Shown piece by piece: positions 26,901 to 41,900 of a stretch of 64,000 bases of DNA. Location: the NCBI GenBank assembly GCA_014338405.1, contig JTDE01001507.1, forward strand, positions 46,551-110,550, read 5' to 3'. The notes beneath the pieces were generated by a model. The model had not been told where the DNA came from. It was given only the letters and a program-made list of their open reading frames with translations, and made no database searches. Made by a program: the position numbers and the translations under genes. The DNA is from Paragonimus skrjabini miyazakii. Taxonomy: Eukaryota; Platyhelminthes; Trematoda; Plagiorchiida; Troglotrematidae. How positions within the stretch are numbered: position 1 is the first letter of the stretch; every line of letters begins with the position of its first letter.

Positions 26901-29900
26901 CTTGAAATAAATGTAGGACTAAACAATGAACGGTTTATAGAAAAAAAGCTTAGAAAAATAAATCCATACCGTCTCAATCAGGGTGACGTGAAATGAAATT
27001 TCTTGTTTGGTTTTTCATGGCTGTCGCTTGCAAACGATCAATTGGATGCTGGAGACATTTGTAAGTTGTACGTAACTAAACTTTACCAACCGTCATTGTT
27101 ATCATCGTCATAGACGTCAATTTATTAGTGATTCTCACTTGTGCTTAACTGCTATACAACAACGAAGAGAAATGCAAATCCTGTACGGAAAAAGACAAAA
27201 AACAGAAGGGAAGGGGGAAAGGATCTTACTACTAAAAGTAGTTGCGTTAGTAGTGTTATCTGAGAAGGGTTTCATTGAACGGCTGTTAGTGAAACACCCA
27301 TCAAGACGTGCAGTTGCTTCAAGCCCCGAAAAGTATTCAATCAATGCACACTAAAAACCGATGAATTCTCATGAGCAATAGTGGGCGCAGTGAATACACT
27401 ATTCAGTACACCAGTTCATCTTTGGATTTTGTGACAGACTACGCTCAGGCAACTGCGCAAAGAAGACCTTTGTTTTTTCTGTTCTTTATGTAATCATGCA
27501 CGCTCACCAGAAGTTTTCCCCTCACTTGAGTTCAACCCGTATTGTAGTCGAGCGGGAGTCACAATCTAGCAAGACGGTTCTGTTTGGCAGGCGTAGGACT
27601 GAACAGAGGGAACACAGACACTAGTTTAGTCAGTCACAATTTACAGAACTTATTTGGATTGTTGTTGTTCGTATCACAAAATAACTGTTGGGTGTGCATC
27701 AAACTAGGTTCGCTAGCCAGAATTTTTTTTAAAAGAGTGGTGCCTGTAAATTGTTTACTGGCAGACTCGAACATTATATGGATCTACGCTGTAGTCAGTG
27801 TCTAAACATACAGGGTTCAAACCGATTACCATACTACTCCTTCCCGAAGATTACTAAATTTGCCTTTGGTCCGAAAAGTTTTCTTTCCTACGCAGTGATT
27901 CAAAGCTTGTTTCTATGATGGATGTAGCTAGTGCAAATACTATTAACTTGTAAGAGTTTTATGGTAACTGTCTCTTCCTGGACGAAGTATTGTAGTCGCG
28001 ACTAGTTTCACATAAATCAAGCCGGTCTGAAATTGCGTTATTATCACTGTTTTTATTACTATGATTCTTATCTGGTTTTCTTTAAATAGCAAATTGTGTT
28101 TTGGTTAAGGTAGCTCAGACATTTCCTAGGTGATTAAGAACAGTTGGTTCTGAAAAAATCCGCAAAGCGACAAATAAATTTAATGTTGTACACATCTGCT
28201 GAATAAAAGACCATGAGCACTCCCACAAAAGAACAAAGAAAACAGTAACACAATAAAAATACCTTGTTCGAAAGTAATTTACCGGTTTAATTTGAACGTA
28301 TTTACCTAATACTTTCCGTCTATTCGTTCAGAAGTATAGTTTAGCCTTGTTTGGAAACTTCCGAAGACTGTTTGCCCGATAATTTCGGAAAATAATCCGA
28401 CGTTTCGAGCTAACTGTAATACTTTACACTTCTGCTACGTACAGCAGTCTCTATCAAGAGCGTTGCGAACAAAATCACTTCAACAAGGATATAATGATTC
28501 ATTTAAGGTAACCGTGATTAGACCAGTATGCATTGTGTCAGAACGGATTGATCGAAAATGATGGCCATCAAGCGGAAATGAGATTGATGCGGTAGGTTAA
28601 AATCCTTTGTGATCAGCGTTAATTATCAGTGAAGACCATAAAACGGACGCGATTATGTTGTCATTGTGATTGCTACATGAGTGTGGGGTGGAAGTTGAGA
28701 AGTGTTTAGTAAATCAACTTTTACTGATCAACTTTTATTGATCAAAAGAGTTGGGGTCTATAATGGTGTTGTGTCCCCCAGATAGCACTAGATTGTCAAA
28801 GTAGAATCTCAGTCTTTTAAAAATTATGAACTTTTCTGAAAAAACTGTCTTAGTTAATGCTCCGTTCACCGCATCGTGAATGAACGTGCTCGTAAGTTAG
28901 TTAAGTCAGTCGTGTGTCTCAGGCTCAACTCTTTGTATACTATGGTGGTTTGAAAGCACAATGTACCTTCAACCTGCTTTCGAGCTGCGAGTCCTGGTTT
29001 CTGTGTTGTTTTATTGTTTCTTTTACTGCATTATTTAACTTCGGCGTAGGACACCATAATTTTTCTTGTCTTCAAAAGCGAACAACAAATTAGCATGTTT
29101 GTGAACACTGCTATACCTGCCGAATGAGCTATTTAGAAGGAACAAAACATTATACGTGTTTGGTGAATCATTGGCTTCTGACACGGAAATTCCTTCGAAA
29201 TAATGGTGTGTAATCCTTCAGTATGCTGAGGTCTTTGTCAGGAGAAATAAGAGTTTATGTTGTATTAGGAACATTTCGCTAAGCAGTTGATGTCTTCTTT
29301 AGAAAGACCACAATCGATCGCTAATCCCTCATTTTCATTCAGATCACTTATATGGCATTTACTGCCTTTAAATTGATGCAGTGATTTTGAACCTTATCGT
29401 TTCTTTCATGTGTGGTCGGTAAAAATTTACTAAGTTGTGAACCACTGAGCATCACGTGACACGGGTCTTATCATTACTTGAATATGGTTAAATCTTTCAG
29501 TCTGTCCTTGAGTTGGCATAATATCAGTCAGATTGGAATGCTGTAATATACCATTACGTCGTAATATACGACAGTATTTACTGTGCGTGACCAAACAATA
29601 TAGCATGACGGTTCTGATGTTCTCGGTTGTTCGACTTACACTCAGATTAGTTTAATTTTAGCGTCCATTCAATTAAAAGACAAGCTTTCAACCTGAAAAT
29701 TGATCGCGCACAATGTTCTTAAAAATATCCCAAGGATGACGGTCGAATTTTGAGGCGACACCATACAGACCTCTTTGATGAGTGTACAACTAACTATTTT
29801 CTGATTGACATTGAATAAAAGCCGAATCAACCAGAGAAATATGGGCTCTTAGCTTTGCACCCGTACATCAATCACGGAAACACTGTTTTCAAACAGCAAC

Positions 29901-32900
29901 TAACAATTATCGATTATTTCAGTCGTTGACTAGTAAACGAAGATCGACTAAAAAATTGACAGGTTTCTCCAATAGCAGATAAAGTAAAACATGATATTAG
30001 ATTGCCAAGTTACTATAAGTATGAGAAAACCAAAAATTGGTCAGCTTTTCTAATTGGTCTCGAAAAAAAATCACCGTTGAATGTTCTGGACACGAGCTAG
30101 TTATGCGTCACGCAATCAAGATCAGCTGTTTGTGTGGGTGTGTAAAAGAGGAGAGCGGACCACTAGAACCAGGAAAGTTGTCATGTTTCCGCGAACATAC
30201 TTAAGCAAACAAACCACTGGACTGTATGCCATGATAACGATTGGCCATTGCTAGAGTCTGCCACCTGACTGGAATTTTGTCGATGACCCGAATATATTCA
30301 ACCCGGTAGTTGCACCCGACCACGCGTCCCGACTGCATTAATGACTAGCTTTGTACCTTTGGCTTTATTCGTGATCAGAATAACGGAATATTATTAATGC
30401 CAACTTCACTGGGAAATACAAGCTGCGTAGATAATTTTTAATGTCCCGATGATGAACCAACAAATATTTGTATTTATCACATTCGTTTTTGTCTAATCAA
30501 ATGGGGTTTTTATTTTACACTACCAAGAAACACGCTTCATTGTGTACAAGATAATACACGAATGAACTCGTAACAGAAATGTAATCCGTGGACCGGTTTT
30601 CGATAATTGTAATGAAGTGTTAATTCTTACAAACTACTGACAATAGAACGCGGTGTTTTGAAATTAAGACGCCCAGGATTTGTTTGACCTTTTCAGTTCT
30701 ACCTAGAAAAAGGATAGCTTTATTCGTTGACTTTCGGTGTCAACGATCTAAAGTAAGATACTCTGGTTCCAAAGTAAACATAGTGTTCTTGCTGTTAAGA
30801 GTGTTTTGGTTTTAACACTTCTGGACTAATCCTACTTCGGAATTATGACAGTAATTTTGACGCAGTTGAAAGTAGATTCTTTGCGTTGTAAGAAAGTTCC
30901 TGAATAACGAATTAATAAACTGTCACTGTTGTGCTCCCATAGAACTTGGACATTCGGCTACAGTCTTTTATAATTAAACGGTAATTTTGAACCAAGAGGT
31001 ATGTAGTTCGATTAAAACGTATGCAACGGAACGTGAGGTTCTCCGTCAAATCACCTCAAAAATATTCTGACCTAACTCAACTCTAACGCAAGAAAGCAAT
31101 GTAAACAGTGACCCCCAAAAGAACCACCTTTGGGCGCCCCATCTAAACAAATAAGTATTTCGGAATGCGCGTAAATTTGTACCAAGTTAAACCAGGAAAT
31201 AATTATGTGAACGGGCCAGCCAGAGCAAAGAACGCAAGAAGTGATGCCAAACGGAAATGACAATGAAAATAATAACAGAAGGTCTTGAATCTTTGCGAAG
31301 ACAGGGAATCAGAATTTGATGACGAATTGAAAATTTTAATTGAGGATTACAAGTTCTGCTTCTGTTATACGAACGGAAATTTTTCAGGAACTGTAGGTTT
31401 TTATTAACACTTTTCAGGCACATATTACAACTGTCGATCAATGTATATCGCAAACCAAGTTGTACACCAGCATCTCAATGAGTAAAATCGCATGAAGAGA
31501 ATAACACAACGAGTTAAGTGTCGCCACCACAGCAGTGTTACACTGATAGTCATTTCTTTCTGCTTACAGAAAGCGCAGTGAAGCTTTTTGATTAGAAGGG
31601 CTTCCGTGAAAAGTTTCAGCCAATTATTTTTAGATGCATAAACAACTCGAATTGTCTAGATGGTGTTCAGCTGACGATGATGTATATTAAGATGGCATTC
31701 AGTTCGCATTGTCTTGTTCCGTACTGTGAAGAGGCACATCTTCCAGTGAAGACAGCAAGATGAATTATGCAATACCGACAGATCTAGGTTCTGGGGTATT
31801 ACCATCCGCTAGCTTGTGTAGACATACAGATAGAGTTGAACCTCACCAACTTTGAAGTGATGCTGAAATGCTTCAATCTACATTGCTTGCGGATGAATCT
31901 GTATTATTCCGATTAGTCAATCAGATTGTAACAGTTTAATCGAAGGCCCGTACACTCTAACTTAATCTGATCTGTTTCGTTCTCGCTTGTTTGCTTACGC
32001 TCCCACCAAACTATTCGTTCTAACACCCCAACTACCATATATGGTCATCCTGTTTAATTCGCTGTAGCGTGGTTGCCTTCTATGTTTATATATGTATTTA
32101 TGCATAAACATATTCACAGCCCAGTGGTTAAGTTTGACTCACTCTCAATGAACGGCAGGACTCACGTATTATCCCTGTTCAGTTAGGAGTCAGGCCAAAA
32201 AACTGAGCTCATAATGTGTGACAGATCATCACAGTGAAATTTAAAGTGGCGATTTGATTTTACAGATAGCCTTGAACTTTGTGTTTTATGGTGGATGTTA
32301 CATTCAAAGTAACAACATGGTTTGGATTGAGGCTTGATTTGCTTCTCTTCACTTATTTAGTTAAAAGGCTTTCTTAGCGACACGCAATGGTACGAAAAGG
32401 CTGGAACTAATCGTGATCATATATTATGTTCGAATGTTTCTGTCCGACATTGACCGCAACAATCCGAACGTACTCCTAACTGTCTAGACCGAAGCAACCT
32501 CAGTGGTATGTTTCACTTCAGATAACCTACACATTTGTGGAGCTTTCCTACTGGCCTACTTAACGAATGGTTCTACGTCTTTATCAGTCAGCAAACATTA
32601 ATACAAAAAACATAATTCCTGGAAGACTTCCTTTCCCAGTTCATCCAAAAATGCAGCCATATTTTCCGTCTGCGCTGAGTCCTAACAATCAGGAAGACAC
32701 CGAGATCTTTAGCTGAATGAAGTATAACGATATCAGAGACATTCCCTTCAAGGTTGAGCTCACTGGTGTTTTGTTACTAAATGTATGAATATTAGACGTA
32801 TGTTCATACTCTGAACTGATGTTCAAGTCCGAATTATTTGGTTTTAAAGTAAAAAATAAATCATCACCACTCCATTCCATTTGTTCTATCAAATGTTTGC

Positions 32901-35900
32901 CGGTTAAAATCCGGCATGGGCTTAACCAAATAGTATGTGCGTAGTCTAGTATTATGCTTTCTTGACACTCGCAGAAAGTCACTTCTTGTTTTATGCGCCT
33001 CGTCTTATGACGTCTTGATGAAACCTATGTAACTGTATTGACTTGAGAAAGAATTATCGAAAACACTTGTTCATCACACCGTTACTTTTATCGAATGGTT
33101 TGAGTTTTGCTTTTTCCTCAATACTGCTAAGTCCTGTTGGTCGATAGCAAAATCCACGACTTGCTTTTCCACTTTCATTTTCATCAGTACATTTTTCCTT
33201 TTTTGGAATTCGTCTTTCCATATTGTATATTTTATAACCAATAAAGTTTAGTCTCTTTAAAAGTTCATGAAATGATGGCATATTTTGCATTTTGGTATTG
33301 GTCTCTTATATGGGAATAATTGGACAGAAGGTTTCTTTTCGATTGATTAATCAGGCAGGAATTTTATCCCAAAGAAATTGTTTAGGAAAGGCACACAAAT
33401 GAAGCCTTGCGTATTCAATCATTATAATGCATCGACAACGCGATTCGAATCCACCCAAATAAACGGATACAGCAAAGCTTATCGAACTGGAATGCAAATA
33501 ATACCATTGGCCAGTTCAGTTATATGGGCTAGATGAACAAATAAGATAGCAGTTTTTCATAAAGTGTAATATAATATCTGTATTTCCCTAAAAGACTATG
33601 GCAATTTATTGATTATTTCGACAGCAGAGAACATACACAGTCCATTTGTAATGTATCCTGTCCGCAGAGGTGTACCTTCGAATGACTCAAGTAACTCAGT
33701 TATGGGATTTCATACGTTTTAGTGAGCACCCAGATTCGAATGTGAGATTTTTGGACTCCCAACGTGACATCTTAGATCAGTTGACAGAAGACGTGAACAT
33801 AAGGACACGAGATTCGTTTTGCTGGTTTGAATCCTGCCGAGTCCCAAATACTATAAGATAGGTTCCTTTATGAACCATCCACTCTACACCTATTAGTAAT
33901 ATGGAGTGTTGTGCTATAATCTACACTTCGTTGTTTGTTGGGTGTTCCCAATAGGAGATGTAGTAACCGCACGATCTTCGAGGACTCAAATTAATGTAGG
34001 GTTTTAACTGGTTTTAACGAGTAAGTACCACAGTTCAAAGATGTAAGATATCATTACAATCTCTCTTCTGACAATGGCAAACGTGTATCTTCTAAATAGT
34101 GTGAATTGCGCCTGTGGGATAACACACCTAGCCTGTATATTCGAAGTCCTGTTGGGTATACTTGCACAGCCATCAGGATGAACGCGCGCACAAATTCTCG
34201 GTTTTGAATCAACCCGGTTCTGTTGAAATTACTGTGTGATTATATTTGTTTACAAAACATGAATCTTCCAATACGGTCGCATACACTGGAACTTAGTTGA
34301 TATGTAGCCATTGGATGATGTCCAGTATATCACCCGGACAAACCCATAAGCAATGATATACCTGCGTTCATTGGTAATGTCTTGATTTGTGACGGTTTAC
34401 GCATTATTTCATACTGATTGCTTCTGAAACCACGGTGAACCCATATTCCATGTTGGGTCTCGACTCAACAGCTTACTGATTATGTAAGTTGATTTGCGGT
34501 TGGCTCTTTTTTACTCACGCTTGCTGAAGTTAGTTAGTTTGAAAGTTATGAGGGATATAATCACCTACCACTTGAAACTCGAGTACATCTGTTCATTTCA
34601 TCTAACTGTTTGCAATGAAACAGCCGTTAGTGATGGCCGTCTTTTCTGTTACCCTTTGACTGTCTGGCAAGCTCGACTGTGGTTCTCTTAATAGGTGACT
34701 ATTAATAAGTAGCGTGACAAATTTAAGGATGGTAGACCAGTAACGATCAGTAGTAGAGCCTAACTGACATAAGCTGGACATCAAATCGCCACTAATTATG
34801 GCACTCACATCCACACAAACTTCCCAGCCGGACCAAAACGTAGAAGACCTGAACTCCGACGAGATTATTAATGTTGGTAAGCCATGCATGTTTTTCACCG
34901 TCTGAGTCACAAATTTGGGAACCCAGGAATCTCACACCTAGACTAAGTTTAACATCGAACTCAATGTTTCACAAGAAATCCACCAAACGGTACAGGTCTA
35001 GAAAGTATCCGGCAGGAGTGCTCAAACTGTTAACGCTACAATCCACTGATGTAGCTGATTAGCTCTTTAACTCTGTCACCAATAGGCAGTGTGGCAGATT
35101 TCAGTATTATAGAGTAAATCCAACTGTGGATACACTGGATTTAGGCAGGGTTCATACCAGCGAGCAGTAAGGCTTGACTGCCCCCTAGAACAATCTAGCC
35201 TTTGAATCATCTAGCATATATCTTACGACACAATATGTAGATCGTGTATCTGAGTTTCTTTGTGAAATTTCTGACCAACTATCTTAACCTCATAACCCCA
35301 TAGCTAACCAAATGGGTAAACTCAGTACGTTCACAAATGAATAGGCAGATCGGAAATTGCATTTTGGTCAAACTTTTGTTGACATTTCAAACCATATACA
35401 ACGAAAAAAAGTACTCATTACCACGCCTGGACATGAAGTTAAGTAGATGGTCACGGTCCACCTGCAGACACAAGTTTTGTTAATTTCATCTAATGCTCAT
35501 GGGATCAGTGGTCCAATGAACACAGTCTTTCATTACTACTCTTTGTGTAGACCAAACTGGTGCCTGAAGAAATGAACTGTACAATGCATTGCTGGTTGGT
35601 GAATGATCTATGAAAAATGTGAATAAGAAATATGTTTCATACAATGTTCCAATGGTGTAGTTTTGCCACTAAACACTGTTCAACTGATTCGCGTGTGTGA
35701 CGGGAAAGAGATTTTAAATTTACTTATAATCGTGGTATGTGCAGCATTGATCAAGTAAACCAGATAAATATCTCTACTCATTCTAGACGTCATTTATAAT
35801 ACAAGAACGTTGTCAATCAACAGAAATAATTTCAAAAAACATCTTTTTGCATGTTAAAACTCTTTGGTACGTTATTTACTTTGCTGACGTTTATCTAGTT

Positions 35901-38900
35901 TACAACAGTTTCCATTCCAATACAATAGTAGCCGTTCGAAACAGTGTACTCTGGTGGAAAAATGAATCGACCGCAACTTAGAATAATCTAACTATCGCCC
36001 TCTCTTGGGTGAAGGTGTAGTGGACTCCGAACTGTTGGGCTCTCAGTTAGGTTAGATGGCTGACGACCTGTTTTGTGTTAGGTAACAGAGATGACTAGAA
36101 ATGAATGATTGGTAGACTACGTCCTGGTACAGGTCAGTGGAAAGACAAATAAACCGAAACATAATTTGTCTACTCATGCAGTGATTAAACAAACATTGTG
36201 ATATTTTTAATTCGTGATTACGGAATATACTGTAGTTGCAGAATATTCCTATCAAATTCAGCATGGATACAGTAAACATGAAACGTAACGTTTGCAATAA
36301 ACACCTACAGCTCTCTAACTTAAAATGCAACAACACTGCGTTCAAGTTGGAAAGTGGATCCAAATAGCATCCTCTGGATTTTCTAGGCTGTCTTCACAAG
36401 ATTGATAATCAGCAGAGATTTGATATGATTAAAATTATCAGAATCTAGAAACAGGTGTACATATGTCTGGAAGTACAGTGCATCCACAGCGAGAGTCGTG
36501 CTCATTTCAGTGTTAGATACAAGCTTAATAGCTGTTGATAGCTGACATTGGCCCCTGACTGTTTCCACAACCTGACTGAGCAAACCGATTGCTAGAAACA
36601 ACGAGGTCAGTATTTGTATCCAAGTGCATATAATTCGAAATCACTTGATACTCTATCTAGTCCGGTACATTGAGTTTAGACAGCTGGAAAAGCCTTTGAA
36701 GACCAGTGTCATGTTTGAAGATGGATAAGATGCCATCTCATCCCGTCCAATATTTCACGACCACTATATTACAACTCACCACTATTTTTTCCAAAGGGAG
36801 CAACACCACCCATTTATGAAAACACTGATCTATCTGAATGCGAAAGCTGTAACCAGATGGAAATTAACATACGTAATTATGCGAAGCAAATGACCTCAAT
36901 TTCGTAAGATGTACCGCATGGACAACTTTTCAATTCCGCCTTGGGCAAACAGGCTCGCAGTAATTTGTTTCGTAGTCCTAATCGAGTCTGACTACCGTAT
37001 TGTTAGATGTTGGTTCTTGTTTACAATAAATTATCCAGTCAATATCCATCCCCTCTAAGTTTATGGTTCCCCAAGTAATCTCTACGAGTTAATTTAATTT
37101 TGTCCCAAAAGGTTAACATTACAGCAACAAGAATCGAATTTCCAAATTTTGACCTCATACAGTTAATGGACATGCCGTGTGTAACCAGGTTATTTCATTT
37201 TCGGTGTTGTCAATTCATAAAAGTGCAAATCCCCCACTAGTCATCAGTAAAAGAACAAATGTTTTATACTGTGTGGGTTGTTAGATGCTTAAAGAGTTTG
37301 TTTTAGCTTAGCAATATAAACCATACAGATGCAACTCCACTAGAGATCATCTCAATAGAGACACGCTACAGCTCGTTCCTTGTCAAAATTATGATAAGCC
37401 AGTCACCAAGAGTTATGTTCAAGGATGTCTGAGCACTGTAGATGTTAGGAATTATCTATGTCACATATGCGAAACAGAAAAAATAAGGTTAAATGTTCGA
37501 TTCAGTAGAAAATTCTGTAGAATTTTAAAATGACACCTTCAACTGGAAGGTTTTCGTAATATTCTTTAAATATATACTGTAAAATTTGACATAGTGGAAG
37601 TTTTGCTAAATCAGAAAACTTCAGAACAATATTAGAGTTTTTGTGGGCACTATATCTGGGAGAAGCTCATTAAGGCTCACTGAAACATATTGCAAACGTT
37701 TTGTGAAACATTTTTGATCCTTGTCACTAATATAAGCATTTTACGTCAAACTACTATTTTGTTGCTTGTTAGAGAGCCATTTCGGCTGTACTGTGTGTCT
37801 GCAAAGTTAAAAGAAAGAATGAGGTATCATTAGATAGTTCAGTCGTTCAATCCGTACACAACTGTCCCGGGAATCAACAAACCAGTGTGCTTAGAGTGAA
37901 GCACTGCGTGCAATCAAACAGGTTAAAGCACAATATACAATAGTAAACTGAAGATTCCGAGCAAAACTCACGCAAAATATCAACTCCTAGGATGGGGTAG
38001 CGTCTACAAATTAGCTGTTCAAACTTCTGACACACTGGAGCCTTTACAAACGAAGCAAATTTAGTAGGGTGAAATGGTAGGTTACTCATTCCGTTTTCAT
38101 CGCTCAATGCTAGAAACTATTGATATTTCCATGCATGTATATGACAGTGTTTCTTCAAATGTTCGACTTCCCCCCAAAAACAAATGAGCGCTATGATTGA
38201 GATTAAATGACTTTTCCATTTGTGACTTTTATCCAAATAAAGATCGATTGTACGTTCACCACGCTTCTTTTTGTAGTAACGTGTATCCAGTAGCAGTGAA
38301 TTTGAACGCGGTATTTATGTGTTACTGTTTTGAGCACTATCCGAGAATAGTGAATAAAAGCAGTTGAGGATGATTAGCCAATCAATGCCATACTTTTGCG
38401 TTTATTTGATATCATGTATAGGAGAAACCCGTTGTCAATCGATTACCTTGGTGATCTTCGCTTTAATATCAAAGTCAAGTGCGTTCAGTCAAATGCACGT
38501 TTAGTAAACTAATCCGTTTCTCTACTTATTACTTAACATTCCTGGAAATCGTCATTTTTTATTATTGCTGTGTAGGTCCCAGCGTTATCCGAATTTCTCT
38601 GACGACCAACATCTGTTGTTTATTGACCGAGAAGCCATCCCTAGGTTTCTTTTTGCAAATATGAAGACCCCATTTCATCTCATGACCCTAGATGGTAACC
38701 GTTTTTAATACACGGGGAAGATTATTTTATATGCCTCTCACCTAGAAGGTCAACCTATGTCTTATCTTTGATTCATCTTTTCATTATCGCACACGTTCAA
38801 CTTTATTCCTCTTCCCTATCATTGTATGCATGTCCTGTAATTGGTACTAAGTTGCGCGTAAGATTAATCCCCCACATGTAAAAATCTTGCGAATCTCGCA

Positions 38901-41900
38901 CAATCTTTATCAGTTTTAGTACTTCAGAAAATCTGTATTGCTTCTGATAAATTAATTCGATAGAAAGCTTTTGATTCTGTTTTTCACCTGATCCGCTTCA
39001 TTCAACTTTACTTTTTACCACGCGCTAAAACATAAAATGCTCCTTGGCCTCACAGTACCGTAAAACAGCTCAGTTAAACCTCATAATGAGCGTTTGGCAA
39101 TTGATTGCAAATGACATTTGGACGAGTTTTCTGATATAATGTTGTGAGGACATTTAATTTTTGTGTGAAAAATGTTGCCAGTATAGCTGGACATCTGTAC
39201 GGAATGTTGACTGTATGGACACATAAATTATGTGACTTAAGGTGGCCTGGTCCACCACCGGGGAGGATGTTCACAGTGTGTCCGTTTTCTGCCATCGGTA
39301 TCTATGAAGCATTAGCGGTGTATGGTGGGGACACCGCATCACTTATGATGAAACTCGTGAAACTGTTCTCGAAAAAACAACTCCGTCCACCCTTGAGTAT
39401 ACTGATCTCTTCTCACGGCTTCATTGACTATGTCACAACTAGCCGTCTATCACGCCACGTCTTGTTTGCTGATAGCAAGGCTGGAAATGGCAGATTGTTG
39501 GCTAGCATATGACATGGGTTTGGGTTATGAAGGCATTCACACTGAAGCTTGCTTTAGTTGAGCACTTCCGGCTTCCCAGCTGGGTTCCAAAGGACCGGGA
39601 GCATTTGGTAACGGAAATCAATGGCATTCATCGTTCGAATTCCTTTGTGAATTGGTGCAATTTTTTATTTATCCTTCCCCATTTTTCCTCTTCATTTTAT
39701 ATAACACTCTTCTTCTCATGGTCTGGCAAGTTCGCCATTTTATGTGGTCATTAAGTGATATATATATATTTTTTCAGTTTATTCACAAGCTGCAAAGCAC
39801 CATTTGATGGTCCACTAATGCTACGATCAACGAACTCGGTTACATTTTACTTGTACTAAAATGTTCACTAAGATTGACTGTTTCACAGGTCTAATCACTC
39901 GATTCTCCGTTACAGGTATGTGGACTTCCAAGAGTTTGTGGCATTCGTGGAAGGAAGATTGGCAAAGGTATACGCTGCAGCAAATGGAATGGAGCAGTCT
40001 GAGGCGGCTGCAGAATTGAAGAGTAAAATTGCACAAAACGCCCCTGCTGCACACGGGGCGACTGTAAGTGTCCCAATGGGGTTGTTGAATTGCCAACGTA
40101 ATTACTTATCCTTGAAAACAGTAATTCCTAATTAATGACCCCGGCTATTCCTTGTATTCAAATCAAATGGCGGAGATTGAGTGTGTGGTAACAAATTGGA
40201 CATATATATTCAAAAAAGGGAGGGCAAATAAGCAGCGTGAGTTCACTGAGATATATTGATCTTCAGCTGAAGCCTGACCATTAAACAGAAGCATTTCTGA
40301 ACTACTGCCACTGTGTAACCCAGAATGGTCCTTGGATCATTTTGATGAACTTAGCGTTCTGCGAAAGATGAGACATGTAAATATCCGACAGTTGGTCATG
40401 CTAATTTAAAAACAAATAACTGTTTATTTGCGCAAGCATGGCATAAAAAATAACCGGTGTTCAGTTTATTGGTCGGCGGAACAACCAAGAGAGTGAAATT
40501 CCATTACAAATTAGAACAAATAAAACTCCCTTAGTACGTATGGCCTGGTTACGTGCTTAGATGGAACGGATTTCGTCTTTCGCAGAAATTCTGACGAAAT
40601 TGAAGATGATCGTATTCGGTAAACAGGTGATTAGTAGACGCACAGAGAGTGTGGCGAACAGCCTATTTTCGGTTAGTCATCAACGGCATAAGCATTTAGC
40701 GGTTTATATTGTCATGATTATCAAGCTTGCAAACTCACGAACAAGTTGTCAGATAAGTGCGTCAAACGGTTCTGAACTGGGGGACAATTAGGTGAATGAA
40801 CTGGCCTCTGGAGTTTTCAAATGAGTAACGGGTGACCATGGTAACCGTATAACCTGGACAAACTTTCTCTGAGCGTACAAGTGTGGGTTGCGCAACCGAG
40901 ATCCAATGGCTTCCGCGGTGGCCAGCATAAGAAATTTGACACCTTTTGAGTGACAACTGTACAAGCGATAAATGGGCTTAAAAGCCACTTTTATTAAGAT
41001 TTGGTACCCCAGTTCAACAGTGTGCACCGGATTTGCACTCGAAATCGACTTCACCCCGCCCTCAGCCTGCCATCTGCGATGATGTCCACGTATCTGCTGG
41101 GAAGAGCGCCTAGTTGTGCGACCGACATAACCAGCTCAACAGGAGCGCAAAGATAGGTGAACGCCAAACAAGGTCACACATTTAGGCAAAGTACCGTTCG
41201 GTTGTACGTAACCCACCGGCTTGGATCTAAGCGAGATTCCCAGTTGTCCTACACTATAGGTCTTTTGGTGTTATTAATTCTACGTATCACCAAACCAGCC
41301 GACGCCCTGCCTTGTTGGCTGAACGTCATATAAACCAACTACTTTTTCACATATGGGATTTCAAATTTCTGTGCTGTCAGTTGCATGTATTTCCATGAAG
41401 TTTAGGGGGTAGGAACTCTCTACGAATGTCTGCCGTATAAACATTATTTCTACCTCTATCGTATCATCAGTACATATATTGATAGCTCTATGTGCCAAAC
41501 TACGACAGGATCTTCTTTAACTAATAAAACCTGCCTCGCTACCAGTAATAAAAATGGGTAACAATGCCGCGTAGGATGTCCGTATACTGCTTCTAGCGTC
41601 TGTTATTCAGACCACGAAAATAACAATATTGTCACCCTCAGTGTCTGCACAATTCAGCACATGAGTCAGAACGAAAAGACCACAGTTGATTACTCCATAA
41701 AATCTAGTTTGCGGTGCGTCTCTAAAGCGCACGTCTTTAATTTCTGCATTAGTATCCACTAAAGCTAATATCTCAACAAGTTTCTATCAAAGATTTTCTC
41801 TTACAAAGGTTCTTGTGGCGTTTCAGCATCATAAGTGGGTCTCGCGGTAAACCTGATTGACAGTGAATTTCAAGGCTAGGTGGTGCTGGCTCGATTCAAT

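Larger units (their letters stand above)
2974..39915 (+). other. TPPP: TPPP intron 1, about 36.9 kb, filled with decayed mobile elements
   Basis: Bounded by GTACGT at 2974 and TTACAG at 39910-39915. It holds the Penelope-like fragment, the SINE hairpin, the two inverted repeat arms, the sequence gap and one LINE 3' end listed separately. The assignment as one intron follows from the exact phase match and domain continuity of exons 1 and 2. An unseen alternative exon inside it is possible, and the 100-base gap means the true length is not exact. Confidence 0.88.
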